NCBI RefSeq assembly: GCF_018332695.1
Contig: NZ_BOQN01000087.1
Location: 124,001-188,000, forward strand
Origin: Paractinoplanes toevensis
GTDB lineage: Bacteria; Actinomycetota; Actinomycetes; Mycobacteriales; Micromonosporaceae
Direction of reading: 5' to 3'
Length of the DNA stretch: 64,000 nt
This document shows, one piece after another, positions 34,662 through 44,100 of this stretch. A program made the translations under genes and the position numbers. The notes beneath the pieces are model-generated. The model ran no database searches. It was not told where the DNA came from and was given only the letters and a program-made list of their open reading frames with translations. Position 1 is the stretch's first letter, and every line of letters starts with the position of its first letter.

Positions 34662-37151
34662 ATGACTCTCACAGATCGCCTTCCGGGCAACGCCGAACCC
34701 GACGCGGTCTTCGACGCCTTCCAGAAATGGGCCACCGAGCAGGGCCTCGCCCTCTACACCCATCAGGAAGAGGCGCTGATCGAGCTGGCCACCGGGGCCA
34801 ACGTCATCCTGAACACCCCGACCGGCTCCGGAAAGAGCCTGGTCGCCACCGGCGCGCACTTCATCGCCCTGGCCGGCGGCCGCACCACCTTCTACACCGC
34901 GCCGATCAAGGCCCTGGTCAGCGAGAAGTTCTTCGCCCTCTGCGCGACCTTCGGCGCGCACAACGTCGGCATGCTGACCGGCGACGCCAGCGTCAACGCG
35001 GACGCGCCGATCATCTGCTGCACCGCCGAGGTGCTCGCCAACCTCGCCCTGCGCGAGGGCGCCGCCGCCGACGTCGGCCAGGTCGTGATGGACGAGTTCC
35101 ACTTCTACGCCGAACCCGACCGCGGCTGGGCCTGGCAGGTGCCGATCATCGAGCTGCCGCAGGCGCAGTTCCTGCTGATGTCGGCAACACTCGGCGACAC
35201 CACCCGCTTCGTCGACGACCTCAGCCGCCGCACCGGCCGGCCCACCGCCGTGGTGGCCAGCGCGGAGCGGCCGGTCCCGCTGGTCTTCCAGTACGTGATG
35301 ACGCCCCTGCACGAGACCATCGAGGAGCTCCTGCAGACCCACCAGGCGCCGGTCTACGTCGTGCACTTCACCCAGGCCGCCGCTCTGGAACGGGCGCAGT
35401 CGCTGATGAGCGTCAACATGGCCACCCGCGCCGAGAAGGACGCCATCGCCGTCGCGATCGGCGGTTTCCGGTTCTCCTCCGGTTTCGGCAAGACCCTGTC
35501 CCGGCTGGTTCGGCACGGCATCGGCGTGCACCACGCCGGCATGCTCCCGAAATATCGGCGCCTGGTGGAGACCCTGGCCCAGGCCGGGCTGCTCAAGGTG
35601 ATCTGCGGGACGGACACGCTCGGCGTCGGCATCAACGTGCCGATCCGCACGGTGCTGTTCACCGGTCTGTCCAAGTACGACGGGGTGAAGACGCGGCTGC
35701 TCAAGGCGCGCGAGTTCCATCAGATCGCCGGGCGCGCCGGGCGGGCCGGGTTCGACACCCTCGGCACCGTCATCGTGCAGGCCCCCGAGCACGTCGTGGA
35801 AAACGAGCGGGCCCTGGCCAAAGCCGGCGACGATCCGAAGAAACGGCGCAAGGTGGTCCGCAAGAAACCGCCCGAGGGCACCGTCGGCTACGCCCAGCCC
35901 ACCTTCGACCGCCTGGTGTCGGCCGAGCCCGAGCCGCTCACGTCATCCTTCCAGGTGTCGCACGCGATGCTGCTCAACGTGCTGGCCCGCGGCGGCGACC
36001 CGTTCGCGGCGATGCGGCACCTGCTCACCGACAACCACGAGGAGCCGGGCGCCCAGCGGCGGCACATCCGCCGGGCCATCGCCATCGCCCGGGCCCTGAT
36101 GGCCGGCGGCGTCATCGAGCGCACCGCGGACGGCGTCTACCGCCTCACCGAGGACCTTCAGCTCGACTTCGCGCTCAACCAGGCCCTGTCCCCCTTCGCC
36201 CTGGCCTGCCTGGAACTGCTCGACCGGGAAGCCCCCGACTACCCGCTCGACGTCGTGTCGGTCATCGAGTCGACCCTCGAGGACCCGCGCCAGGTGCTCT
36301 ACGCGCAGCGCACCAAGGCGCGCGGCGAGGCGGTCAACGCCATGAAGGCCGAGGGCATCGAGTACGAGCAGCGGATGGAACTCCTCGAGGACGTCACCCA
36401 CCCCCGGCCGCTGCTGGAACTGCTGGAGAACGCGTACGAGACCTATCGTCGCGGGCACCCGTGGGTCGCCGACTACGAGCTCAAGCCCAAGAGCGTCGTG
36501 CGGGACATGTACGAGCGGGCGATGACCTTCACCGAGTACGTGTCGTTCTACGGCCTGTCCCGCTCCGAGGGGCTCGTCCTGCGCTACCTGGCCGACGCGT
36601 ACCGGGCGCTGCGGCACACCGTGCCCGAGGACGCCCGCACCGAGGAGCTCGGCGACCTCATCGAATGGCTCGGCGAGCTGGTCCGGCAGGTCGACTCCAG
36701 CCTCCTCGACGAGTGGGAGCGGCTGCGCAACCCCGGGGCCGAGATCGAAGAGGTACGCCTCGACGACAAGCCGCCCGCGGTCACCCGCAACGTGCGGGCC
36801 TTCAAGGTGCTGGTGCGCAACGCCCTGTTCCGCCGGGTCGAGCTGGCCGCCCTGCGCCGCTGGTACGACCTGGGCGAACTCGACGGCGAGAACGGCTGGA
36901 CCGCCGACCGCTGGTCGGCGGCCATGGCCGACTACTTCGAGGAGTACGACGAGGTCGGCACCGGCCCCTCGGCCCGCGGCCCCGCGCTGCTGCACATCGA
37001 GACCACCCCGACCGCGTGGACCGTGCGGCAGGTCTTCGAGGACCCGGACGGCGACCACGACTGGGGCATCGACGCCACCGTCGACCTGGCCGCCTCCGAC
37101 GAGGCCGGCGCCGCCGCGGTCGTGGTCACCGCGGTCGGTCCGCACGACTGA
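34662..37151 (+). CDS. DEAD/DEAH-box (Ski2-like) helicase with DUF3516
   Basis: 829 residues. Helicase motifs: Walker A TPTGSGKS near residue 56, MDEFHFY (DExH box), MSATLGDT, HHAGMLPKYR and HQIAGRAGRAGFD. After about residue 470 comes the DUF3516 region that defines this actinobacterial branch. The family is ATP-dependent and probably acts on RNA; the exact target is not known to me. The stop overlaps the next gene as TGATG. Confidence 0.92.
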   Translation: MTLTDRLPGNAEPDAVFDAFQKWATEQGLALYTHQEEALIELATGANVILNTPTGSGKSLVATGAHFIALAGGRTTFYTAPIKALVSEKFFALCATFGAHNVGMLTGDASVNADAPIICCTAEVLANLALREGAAADVGQVVMDEFHFYAEPDRGWAWQVPIIELPQAQFLLMSATLGDTTRFVDDLSRRTGRPTAVVASAERPVPLVFQYVMTPLHETIEELLQTHQAPVYVVHFTQAAALERAQSLMSVNMATRAEKDAIAVAIGGFRFSSGFGKTLSRLVRHGIGVHHAGMLPKYRRLVETLAQAGLLKVICGTDTLGVGINVPIRTVLFTGLSKYDGVKTRLLKAREFHQIAGRAGRAGFDTLGTVIVQAPEHVVENERALAKAGDDPKKRRKVVRKKPPEGTVGYAQPTFDRLVSAEPEPLTSSFQVSHAMLLNVLARGGDPFAAMRHLLTDNHEEPGAQRRHIRRAIAIARALMAGGVIERTADGVYRLTEDLQLDFALNQALSPFALACLELLDREAPDYPLDVVSVIESTLEDPRQVLYAQRTKARGEAVNAMKAEGIEYEQRMELLEDVTHPRPLLELLENAYETYRRGHPWVADYELKPKSVVRDMYERAMTFTEYVSFYGLSRSEGLVLRYLADAYRALRHTVPEDARTEELGDLIEWLGELVRQVDSSLLDEWERLRNPGAEIEEVRLDDKPPAVTRNVRAFKVLVRNALFRRVELAALRRWYDLGELDGENGWTADRWSAAMADYFEEYDEVGTGPSARGPALLHIETTPTAWTVRQVFEDPDGDHDWGIDATVDLAASDEAGAAAVVVTAVGPHD

Positions 37152-38479
37152 TGAACCCGCCGCTGTCGCGTCAGCGGCGGATCGCCGGATTCGCTCTGGC
37201 CGCCCTCGGGCTGCCGCTGCTCACCACGGTCACCGGGGAGATCTCGCTGTTCCTGGCGGCCGTGGTCGGGGTGGCCCTGGTCGGCGGGCTGTGGCCGGCG
37301 CTGCTGGCCGCGGTCGGCGGGTTCCTGCTGCTCAACTACTTCCACGTGGCGCCGCTGCACAGCCTGGCCATCGCCCGCGGCGACAGCCTGCTCGCGCTGG
37401 CCGCCTTCGTGGTGGTGGCGGTGGCCGTCTCCTGGGTGGTCGACCTCGCCGCCCGGCGCGCCGCCCAGGCCGGCACCCTGGCCGAGGTCGCCGGTGGGGT
37501 GCTGCGCGGCGGCCCCGACCCGCTCGCCGGGCTGCTGCGGCAACTGCGGGACACGTTCGGCCTCGACGCGGTGACCCTGCTCGAACGCGTACCCGGCGGA
37601 TGGCACCCGGCCGCGTCGGTCGGCGCGCCGGCCGCCGCGAGCCCGGCCGACGGGGAAGCCTTCGGCGTCGACGACAGCCTCAGCCTCGTCCTGAGCGGCC
37701 GCCGGCTGGCGAGATCGGACCGGCGGATCGTCGCCGCGTTCGCCGCCCAGGCCGCCGTCGCCCTGCGGCAGCAGCGCCTCACCGTGGCCGCCGAGGGCGA
37801 CAAGGTGCGCACCGCGCTGCTCGCCGCCGTCGGCCACGACCTGCGCACCCCGCTCGCCTCGGCCAAGGCCGCGGTGGCCGGCCTGCGCAGCACCGAGGTC
37901 TCGTTCGACGCCGAGGACCAGGCCGAGTTGCTCGCTACCGCCGACGAATCCCTCGACCGGCTGGCCGGACTCGTCGCGAACCTGCTCGACATGAGCCGCC
38001 TGCAGGCCGGCGCCCTCGGCGTGCGCCCCGCCGACATCGGCCTCGAGGACGTCGTACCCGCCGCCCTCGACGAACTCGGCCCGCCCGGCCGGGAGATCAC
38101 CGTGCGGCTGCCCGACGACCTGCCGGCCGTGCGCGCCGACCCCGGCCTGCTCGACCGGGTCCTGGTCAACGTGGTCGGCAACGCGCTGCGGTTCTCACCG
38201 CCCGGCCGGCCACCGTCGGTGACCGGCGCCGCCCGCGGCGACACCGTGGACCTGCTGGTCATCGACCACGGGCCGGGCATCGCCCCGGACAAGTGGGACC
38301 TGGTCTTCCAGCCGTTCCAGCGGCTCGGCGACCGGGACAACCACACCGGTGTCGGCCTCGGACTGGCTCTGTCCCGCGGTCTCGCCGAGGCCATGGGCGG
38401 CGCTCTGAAGCCCGCCGCGACCCCCGGCGGGGGCCTTACCATGATCCTTACCTTGCCGGCCGCCGGGAGACCGCAGTGA
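37151..38479 (+). CDS. KdpD-like sensor histidine kinase lacking the N-terminal domains
   Basis: 442 residues. Four membrane helices (about 10-100, DUF4118 region with FLLLNYFHVAPLHSL), a GAF-like stretch, then HisKA with the phospho-His in VGHDLRTPLAS and a HATPase domain with VNVVGNALRFS and GVGLGLALSRGLAEAMGG. Full-length KdpD has about 400 more N-terminal residues (KdpD and USP domains), which are missing here. It overlaps the upstream helicase and downstream response-regulator genes (TGATG, GTGA). No kdpFABC genes are in the window, so potassium sensing is uncertain. Confidence 0.88.
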   Translation: MNPPLSRQRRIAGFALAALGLPLLTTVTGEISLFLAAVVGVALVGGLWPALLAAVGGFLLLNYFHVAPLHSLAIARGDSLLALAAFVVVAVAVSWVVDLAARRAAQAGTLAEVAGGVLRGGPDPLAGLLRQLRDTFGLDAVTLLERVPGGWHPAASVGAPAAASPADGEAFGVDDSLSLVLSGRRLARSDRRIVAAFAAQAAVALRQQRLTVAAEGDKVRTALLAAVGHDLRTPLASAKAAVAGLRSTEVSFDAEDQAELLATADESLDRLAGLVANLLDMSRLQAGALGVRPADIGLEDVVPAALDELGPPGREITVRLPDDLPAVRADPGLLDRVLVNVVGNALRFSPPGRPPSVTGAARGDTVDLLVIDHGPGIAPDKWDLVFQPFQRLGDRDNHTGVGLGLALSRGLAEAMGGALKPAATPGGGLTMILTLPAAGRPQ

Positions 38480-39141
38480 CCCGCATCCTCGTCGTCGACG
38501 ACGACCCGCAGATCCTGCGGGCGCTGCGGATCAACCTGCGCGCCCGGGAGTACGACGTGGACGTCGCCGCCGACGGCACCGGCGCCCTGCACGCGGCCGC
38601 CGCCCACCCGCCCGACCTGGTCGTCCTGGACCTGGGCCTGCCCGACATGGACGGCGCCGACGTCATCCGCGGCCTGCGCGGCTGGACCACCGTGCCGATC
38701 ATCGTGCTGTCCGGCCGGGCCGAGGGCACCGACAAGGTGGCCGCCCTCGACGCCGGCGCCGACGACTACGTGACCAAGCCCTTCGGGCTGGACGAACTGC
38801 TGGCCCGGATCCGGGCCGTCACCCGCCGCGCCCAGCCCGCGACCGCCGACGCGGTGATCGCTCTCGGCCGCTACACGATCGACCTCGGCGACCACACCAT
38901 CACCCCCGAGCAGCGGCTCACCCCGACCGAGTGGCAGCTGCTCGAACAACTGCTGCGCAACCCCGGCAAGCTGATCACCCAGCGCCATCTGCTGAAGGAG
39001 GTGTGGGGCCCGCAGTACGGCACCGAGACCAACTATCTGCGGCAGTACATGGCCCGGCTGCGCCGCAAACTCGAGAACGACCCGACGCGCCCGCGCCACC
39101 TGCTCACCGAACCCGGCATGGGTTACCGCTACCAGCCGTAA
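38476..39141 (+). CDS. KdpE-like OmpR-family response regulator
   Basis: 221 residues. The receiver domain has the acidic pair ILVVDDD, phospho-Asp in VVLDLGLPDMDG and Lys in DDYVTKPFG. The C-terminal winged helix contains LTPTEWQLLEQLLRNPGKL and GTETNYLRQYMARLRRKLE, which is typical of KdpE. The GTG start overlaps the kinase stop as GTGA, so the pair is co-expressed. Confidence 0.92.
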   Translation: MTRILVVDDDPQILRALRINLRAREYDVDVAADGTGALHAAAAHPPDLVVLDLGLPDMDGADVIRGLRGWTTVPIIVLSGRAEGTDKVAALDAGADDYVTKPFGLDELLARIRAVTRRAQPATADAVIALGRYTIDLGDHTITPEQRLTPTEWQLLEQLLRNPGKLITQRHLLKEVWGPQYGTETNYLRQYMARLRRKLENDPTRPRHLLTEPGMGYRYQP

Positions 39142-39155
39142 CCGTTCGCGTTACG
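39137..39155 (+). terminator. Possible terminator after the response regulator
   Basis: CGTAAC (39137-39142, containing the stop) pairs with GTTACG (39150-39155), and a T-rich GTTGTTTTCC follows at about 39161. The stem is only 6 bp. Confidence 0.35.
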
Positions 39156-39331
39156 ACAGTGTTGTTTTCCCCTGTCAGGTGTTCATCATTCGCAACACGC
39201 GACCGGCAGCGAAGCTTGATACTGGTGGAGCTGCCCCGGCGTCGCTAGCGTAGGCCCCCGGAACCTGCGTCTCCGTGGCCGCACAGCTGGGCGGCGGCAG
39301 CGCGGCCCGACGGACTCGGGAGTGACCAAGA

Positions 39332-40234
39332 GTGTCCCCAGAGGGATCGACAGACGCGGACGTCGAGACGGCCGACAGACGCACCCTGCGTTACCAGGCG
39401 GTCGGCGCCCCCTCGGGTTACCCGGTGTTCCTCATGCACGGCACCCCCGGCAGCCGCATCGGTCCCCGGCCCCGCGCCGGCGTCCTCTACCGCCTGGGCG
39501 TCCGCCTGATCAGTTACGACCGGCCCGGTTACGGCGGCTCCGACCGCAAGGCCGGCCGCAGCGTCGCCGACTGCGCGGCCGACGTCGAGCGGATCGCCGA
39601 TCACCTCGGGCTCGGCACGTTCGCCGTGGTCGGCCGCTCCGGCGGCGGCCCGCATGCGCTGGCCTGCGCGGCCCGGCTGCCCGACCGGGTCTCCCGCGCC
39701 GCGGTGCTGGTCAGCTTCGCACCCAACAACGCCGGCGACGACCTCGACTGGTACGAGGGGATGAACGACGCCAACGTGCGCGGGTTCGCCACCACCCCGG
39801 CCGAGGAGCAGAAACTCGTGGAGAGCCTGCGCCTGCAGGCCGACCGCACCCGGCGCAGCCCGGTGACCCTGCTCGAATCGCTCCGCGGCCAGATCAGCGG
39901 CCCCGACCGGGTGGTGGTCCAGGACCCGACGATCGAGCGGCTGCTGCTGGAGGCGTACGCGGAGGCGACCCGCCCCGGCCCGTACGGCTGGATCGACGAC
40001 ATCCTCGCCCTGCGCCGCGAGTGGGGTTTCCCGCTCGCCGCGATCCGCCAGCGGGTCCGGCTGTGGCACGGCGCCGAGGACAACGTCGTGCCGGCCAGCC
40101 ACACCCGCTGGCTGGCCGAACGCCTCCCCGACGCCGACCTGCAGGTGCAGAACGACAGCGCCCACTTCGGAGCGATGGGCATCCTCCCGTCCATCCTGTC
40201 CTGGCTGGCCGAGGAACCCTCCCTGGTCATCTAG
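39332..40234 (+). CDS. Alpha/beta-fold hydrolase
   Basis: 300 residues. The oxyanion motif is MHGTPGSRIG near residue 34, the nucleophile elbow is VVGRSGGGPHA near 100, the acid is in HGAEDNVVP and the base is His in DSAHFGAM. Expected to hydrolyse an ester, epoxide or similar bond; substrate unknown. Start is GTG; the 190-bp gap upstream holds nothing else recognised. Its TAG stop shares CTAG with the convergent fxsT-like gene. Confidence 0.9.
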   Translation: MSPEGSTDADVETADRRTLRYQAVGAPSGYPVFLMHGTPGSRIGPRPRAGVLYRLGVRLISYDRPGYGGSDRKAGRSVADCAADVERIADHLGLGTFAVVGRSGGGPHALACAARLPDRVSRAAVLVSFAPNNAGDDLDWYEGMNDANVRGFATTPAEEQKLVESLRLQADRTRRSPVTLLESLRGQISGPDRVVVQDPTIERLLLEAYAEATRPGPYGWIDDILALRREWGFPLAAIRQRVRLWHGAEDNVVPASHTRWLAERLPDADLQVQNDSAHFGAMGILPSILSWLAEEPSLVI

Positions 40235-43200
40235 TACGGGTGCGGGTCCAGGGTGCGGTGCAGGTAGCGGCGTTCGCGCATGGCCTCGGCGGCCGGGTGG
40301 CCGACGCCCAGGGCCCGGATCAGGCGCTGGAGCACCTCGTTCTCCTCGTCGGGGGACGCGCCGTGCAGGTCCCGGCGCATCAGCACCAGGTTGGCGGCGC
40401 AGCGGACCGCGTCCGGGTGTTCCGGGCCGATCACCTGGTCGGCCCGGGCGGAGATCGGCAGGAGCAGTTCGTGCGCCTGCGGCACCGCGCCCCACTCGGC
40501 CATGAAGATCGCCTGGTTCATCCGGGCGGCCAGGGTGTACGGGTGTTCCGGGCCCAGCACGATCTCGAACGAGTCCGCCGCCCGCAGCGCCAGCTCCCGC
40601 GCCGACGTGAGGTCGCCGCGCGCGCGGGCCACCGCCGCCCGGTTGTTCAGGCAGGACACCGTGTACGGGTGTTCCTCGCCGAACCGCTCGGTGTAGCGCC
40701 GCTGCATCTGCAGCAGCTCCGCCTCGGCGCTGGCCGCCTCGCCCACCGCGAGCAGGTTGACCGCCCGGCTCAGCCGGCAGGTCAAGGTCTCCGGCTGGAA
40801 CGGCCCGAGGACCTGGTTCAGCGTCTCGTACGCCGTCTCCAGGTGCTGGGCCGCGTCCTGCGCCCGCCCGGCGCTGCGCTCGGACACGGCCAGGTTGGTC
40901 AGGGCGTTCAGGGTGCGGGGTGCCTCCTCCCCGTAAGCCTGCCGGCACCGGCCGAGGATGTCGCGCAGGAGCGTCACCGACTCCTCGTACTCGCCGGCCT
41001 CGCGCAGGTCCCGGCCGAGGCTGCCGCCGGCCAGCAGGGTGACCGAGTGCTGCGGGCCGAGGATCATGCCGGCCCGGGTGAACACCTGCCGGGACCGGTC
41101 GCGGGCGGCCCGGAAGTCGCCGACGAACCGCAGCGACGCGGCCAGGTTGTTCAGGGCGAGGAGGCTGCGCTGGTGGTCCTCACCGAAGTACTCCACCCAG
41201 GCCGCGGTGGTCTCCTCGTCCAGCTTGCGGGCCTCCGCGTAGCGGCCCAGCGCGCGCAGGTCGCCGCCGAGGCCACCGGCGGTGATCAGGGTGTGCGGGT
41301 GGTGGTCGCCGAGCAGCCGCCGCTGCTCGGTCAGGATCGCCTCGTCCATCTCCCGTGAGGTCTCGAACTCGGCCTGGTCGCGGACGATGTTGGCCAGGTT
41401 GAACCGCAACTGCAGCAACTGCCGGCTGAGCACGGACCGCGCTTCGGGGTCGGTGACGGTCTCCCGGAGCTGTTCCCAGCGGCGCACGTAGTCCTCGCCG
41501 ACCCGGCGGCCGTCGTTGAAGCCGCCGGCGAACCAGATGTACCGCAGCCGGTCGATGATCAGCCGCCGGACCGGTTCCTCGAGGGACTGGTGGACCCGGG
41601 CGACCTCCAGGTGCGGCCAGATCATCTGGAAGCGCCGCCAGTTGCCCGGGTCGTCGACCTCGCCGGACGGGCGGGCCGCGGCCAGCACCAGGTGCACCTC
41701 GCGGCGGGCCTCGTCGCGCTGCTGCGACGTCATCTGCTGGCGCACCACGTGCTGCACGATCCGGTGCACCCGGATCTGGCCGCCGCTGACGTCCACCTTG
41801 AGCAGAGCCAGCCGGTTGATCTGCTGGACCAGCGCGCCGCGGTACATGGTCTCGGTGACCATCGGGTCCAGCGGCCGCAGCAACTCGGCCATCCGGTCGC
41901 TGTAGACCAGGTCGAGCGCGACCTCGGGGGCCAGCACCGAGCACAGCTGCAGCAGCCGGTAGGCGGCCGCCGACCGCTCCTTGAGGCGCTGGAGCGACAG
42001 GTCCCAGATCGGCTGGAGGTCGGACGGGCCGTACTCGTCGAGGTGACCGAGGTATTCGGCGACCGGCTTGCCGGTGTCGGCGAGCCAGGCGCCCGCGGCC
42101 GCCACCGCGATGGGCAGGTCGCCGAGCGCGTCGGCGAGCCGGCCGGCGTCGTCCGGCCGCATCGCCGGCACCCGGCGGCGCAGGTGCGCGATGCTCTCCC
42201 GGCGGTCGAACACGTCGACCTGGATGGATTCGGCGCGCTCCGCCCAGCCGGCGTCCCGGGACGTGATGATCACGTGGCCGCCGGGGCCGCGGGGCAGGAA
42301 CCGGGTGACCGTCTCGACGTCCTCGGCGTTGTCCAGAATGACCAGCCAGCGGCGCAGCGACTCGCCCCGGGCCAGCGCCGACAGCACCGCCCGGGCCTGC
42401 TCGACGATCGAGCCGCCGCCCGGCAGGCCGAGTTCCCGGCCGAGCTCGGACAGCTGGGTGTCGATGAACGTCACCGGGTCCGAGTTGATCCACCAGACGA
42501 AATCGTAAGCGTTGCGGAAGCGGTGGGCGTACTCCATCGCGACCTGGGTCTTGCCGATACCGCCCATGCCCTGCAGCGCCACCGGGGAGGCGCCGGAGAG
42601 CACCACCGGGCTGGAGGTGGTCTCCAGCCGGCTGCGCAGCTCGATCAGGTCGTCCTCGCGGCCGGTGAACTGCACGTTGCGGATGGGCGCGTTGAACAGC
42701 AGCGTCGCCCGGCCCGGGTAGCGCAGGCCGACCCGGCCGCGGTCGAAGTTGTCGACCGGGTGGCCGACCAGCTTCAGCAGCCGGGTGATCGCGATCTCCT
42801 CGGGCTGGCCGACCAGGAAGGCGGAGTCGGCATCGGACTGTCCGCGCAGCGGCCGCACGTCGGCCACGTAGACGACCAGCGGGGCACGCGGGTCGGTGCG
42901 CTCCCGCGGCACCCGCGCCTCCTCCCGCTCGGCGTTGGCCGGCGAGATGACGGTGAGCAGGCGGCCGTCCGGGATCGCCCCGCTGTCCGCGTCGAGCCCG
43001 CTGGTGACCAGGTTGACGGTCACCCCGGCGGTCTCCAGCACCCGGGCGATCCACTCCGCCCACAGCCGGTCGTCGGGGGCGTGCCGCAGCGCCACCGTGG
43101 TCTCCGGCAGCACGGCCGCGCGCACGAACCGGGCCGCGGTGCGTTCCCGCAGCGACTCGTCCATCAGCGGCAGGCCGGTCACCTCGCCGCCGGTGAGGTA

Positions 43201-44100
43201 GTCGGTCAGCGTCTCGTAGGCGGCCAGCATCGAGGTGCGCGAGCCGGGCCGGTCGCCGAACGTCGCGAGGGTCTCCTCGTACGCGTAGAAGGGCTGATAG
43301 GGCACCTCGACGGTGGCCCAGTACGCGTCCCGTTCGGACGGGTTCATGCCGGCCGGCAGGCTGGTGAAGCGCTGCCGGGCGACGAGCCGGCCGGCGTCGG
43401 CGCGTTTCTTCTCGGCCAGGTCGACCCGCATCGGCACCGGCAGGATCCGGATGGGCCGGCGGCCGGTGAGCCGGGTGACGTTGGCGGCGACCGTGGCGGC
43501 GCCGTCGATGCCCTGCTCGCTGAAGGTGAAGCAGTCGATCAGCACGTCCGGCATGTGCACGGTGCAGATGCCGGCCACGTCGCTCCACCCGGTACGGCTG
43601 TCGATCAGCGCGTAGTCGTAGTGCGCCTTCATGTCGTCGCGGAGCGCGTCGAACAGCTGGCCGCCGCCGTAGCGTTCGTAGAACTCGTCCCAGTCCCGCT
43701 CGTAGATGCTGCGCGCGTAGTTCTGGTCCTGGTTGCCGGCCGCCAGGAAGTCGATCACGCCGCCGGCCGGGAAGTGCGGCCAGTCGATGCTGAACGCGTG
43801 CCGGCTGACCCGGGCGAAGTCGCGGTGCCAGTCGCCGGGCCGTTCCACGTTCTGCATGGTGGCCTGCTCGTAGCGGCGGACCAGCTCGACGACGCCGCCG
43901 GAGGAGGCGAGGGCGCCCGGGTCGATGAAGGGCCGGAAGAAGCGGTGCAGGCCGGGTGAGTCGAGGTCCCAGTCGGCGACCAGCACGCGCTTGCCGTTGG
44001 CGGCCAGGATCCAGGCCACGTTGGCCAGGGCCATGGTCCGGCCGGTCCCACCCTTGTACGAGTAGAACGTGACGACCTTGCCGCCCGAGTCCTCAAGCAT
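40231..44100 (-). CDS. fxsT: FxSxx-COOH system protein: ParA-like + NB-ARC + TPR
   Basis: 1289 residues. Residues about 1-310 are a MinD/ParA-type ATPase (deviant Walker A KGGTGRT at 16-22, VADWDLDSPG). Residues about 330-450 look like a degenerate TIR-type or alpha/beta region (LRHAPDDRLWAEWIARVLE). NB-ARC follows from about 475, with Walker A GMGGIGKT (511-518), WLVILDNAED and HVIITSRD. Tetratricopeptide repeats fill about 890-1280 (ALNNLAASLR, ALTNLAVSER, CLNNRAAVARARG). This matches the large TPR protein of the Fxs system. It resembles NLR-type immune sensors: STAND ATPase with repeat sensor. The start overlaps the upstream TIR-like gene by 8 bp. Confidence 0.9.
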   Translation of the reverse strand: MLEDSGGKVVTFYSYKGGTGRTMALANVAWILAANGKRVLVADWDLDSPGLHRFFRPFIDPGALASSGGVVELVRRYEQATMQNVERPGDWHRDFARVSRHAFSIDWPHFPAGGVIDFLAAGNQDQNYARSIYERDWDEFYERYGGGQLFDALRDDMKAHYDYALIDSRTGWSDVAGICTVHMPDVLIDCFTFSEQGIDGAATVAANVTRLTGRRPIRILPVPMRVDLAEKKRADAGRLVARQRFTSLPAGMNPSERDAYWATVEVPYQPFYAYEETLATFGDRPGSRTSMLAAYETLTDYLTGGEVTGLPLMDESLRERTAARFVRAAVLPETTVALRHAPDDRLWAEWIARVLETAGVTVNLVTSGLDADSGAIPDGRLLTVISPANAEREEARVPRERTDPRAPLVVYVADVRPLRGQSDADSAFLVGQPEEIAITRLLKLVGHPVDNFDRGRVGLRYPGRATLLFNAPIRNVQFTGREDDLIELRSRLETTSSPVVLSGASPVALQGMGGIGKTQVAMEYAHRFRNAYDFVWWINSDPVTFIDTQLSELGRELGLPGGGSIVEQARAVLSALARGESLRRWLVILDNAEDVETVTRFLPRGPGGHVIITSRDAGWAERAESIQVDVFDRRESIAHLRRRVPAMRPDDAGRLADALGDLPIAVAAAGAWLADTGKPVAEYLGHLDEYGPSDLQPIWDLSLQRLKERSAAAYRLLQLCSVLAPEVALDLVYSDRMAELLRPLDPMVTETMYRGALVQQINRLALLKVDVSGGQIRVHRIVQHVVRQQMTSQQRDEARREVHLVLAAARPSGEVDDPGNWRRFQMIWPHLEVARVHQSLEEPVRRLIIDRLRYIWFAGGFNDGRRVGEDYVRRWEQLRETVTDPEARSVLSRQLLQLRFNLANIVRDQAEFETSREMDEAILTEQRRLLGDHHPHTLITAGGLGGDLRALGRYAEARKLDEETTAAWVEYFGEDHQRSLLALNNLAASLRFVGDFRAARDRSRQVFTRAGMILGPQHSVTLLAGGSLGRDLREAGEYEESVTLLRDILGRCRQAYGEEAPRTLNALTNLAVSERSAGRAQDAAQHLETAYETLNQVLGPFQPETLTCRLSRAVNLLAVGEAASAEAELLQMQRRYTERFGEEHPYTVSCLNNRAAVARARGDLTSARELALRAADSFEIVLGPEHPYTLAARMNQAIFMAEWGAVPQAHELLLPISARADQVIGPEHPDAVRCAANLVLMRRDLHGASPDEENEVLQRLIRALGVGHPAAEAMRERRYLHRTLDPHPY

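Noticed and set aside
34088-37150. Very long open frame running into the KdpD-like gene
   Set aside because: It is the third-position shadow of the helicase gene; real kinase similarity begins at 37151.
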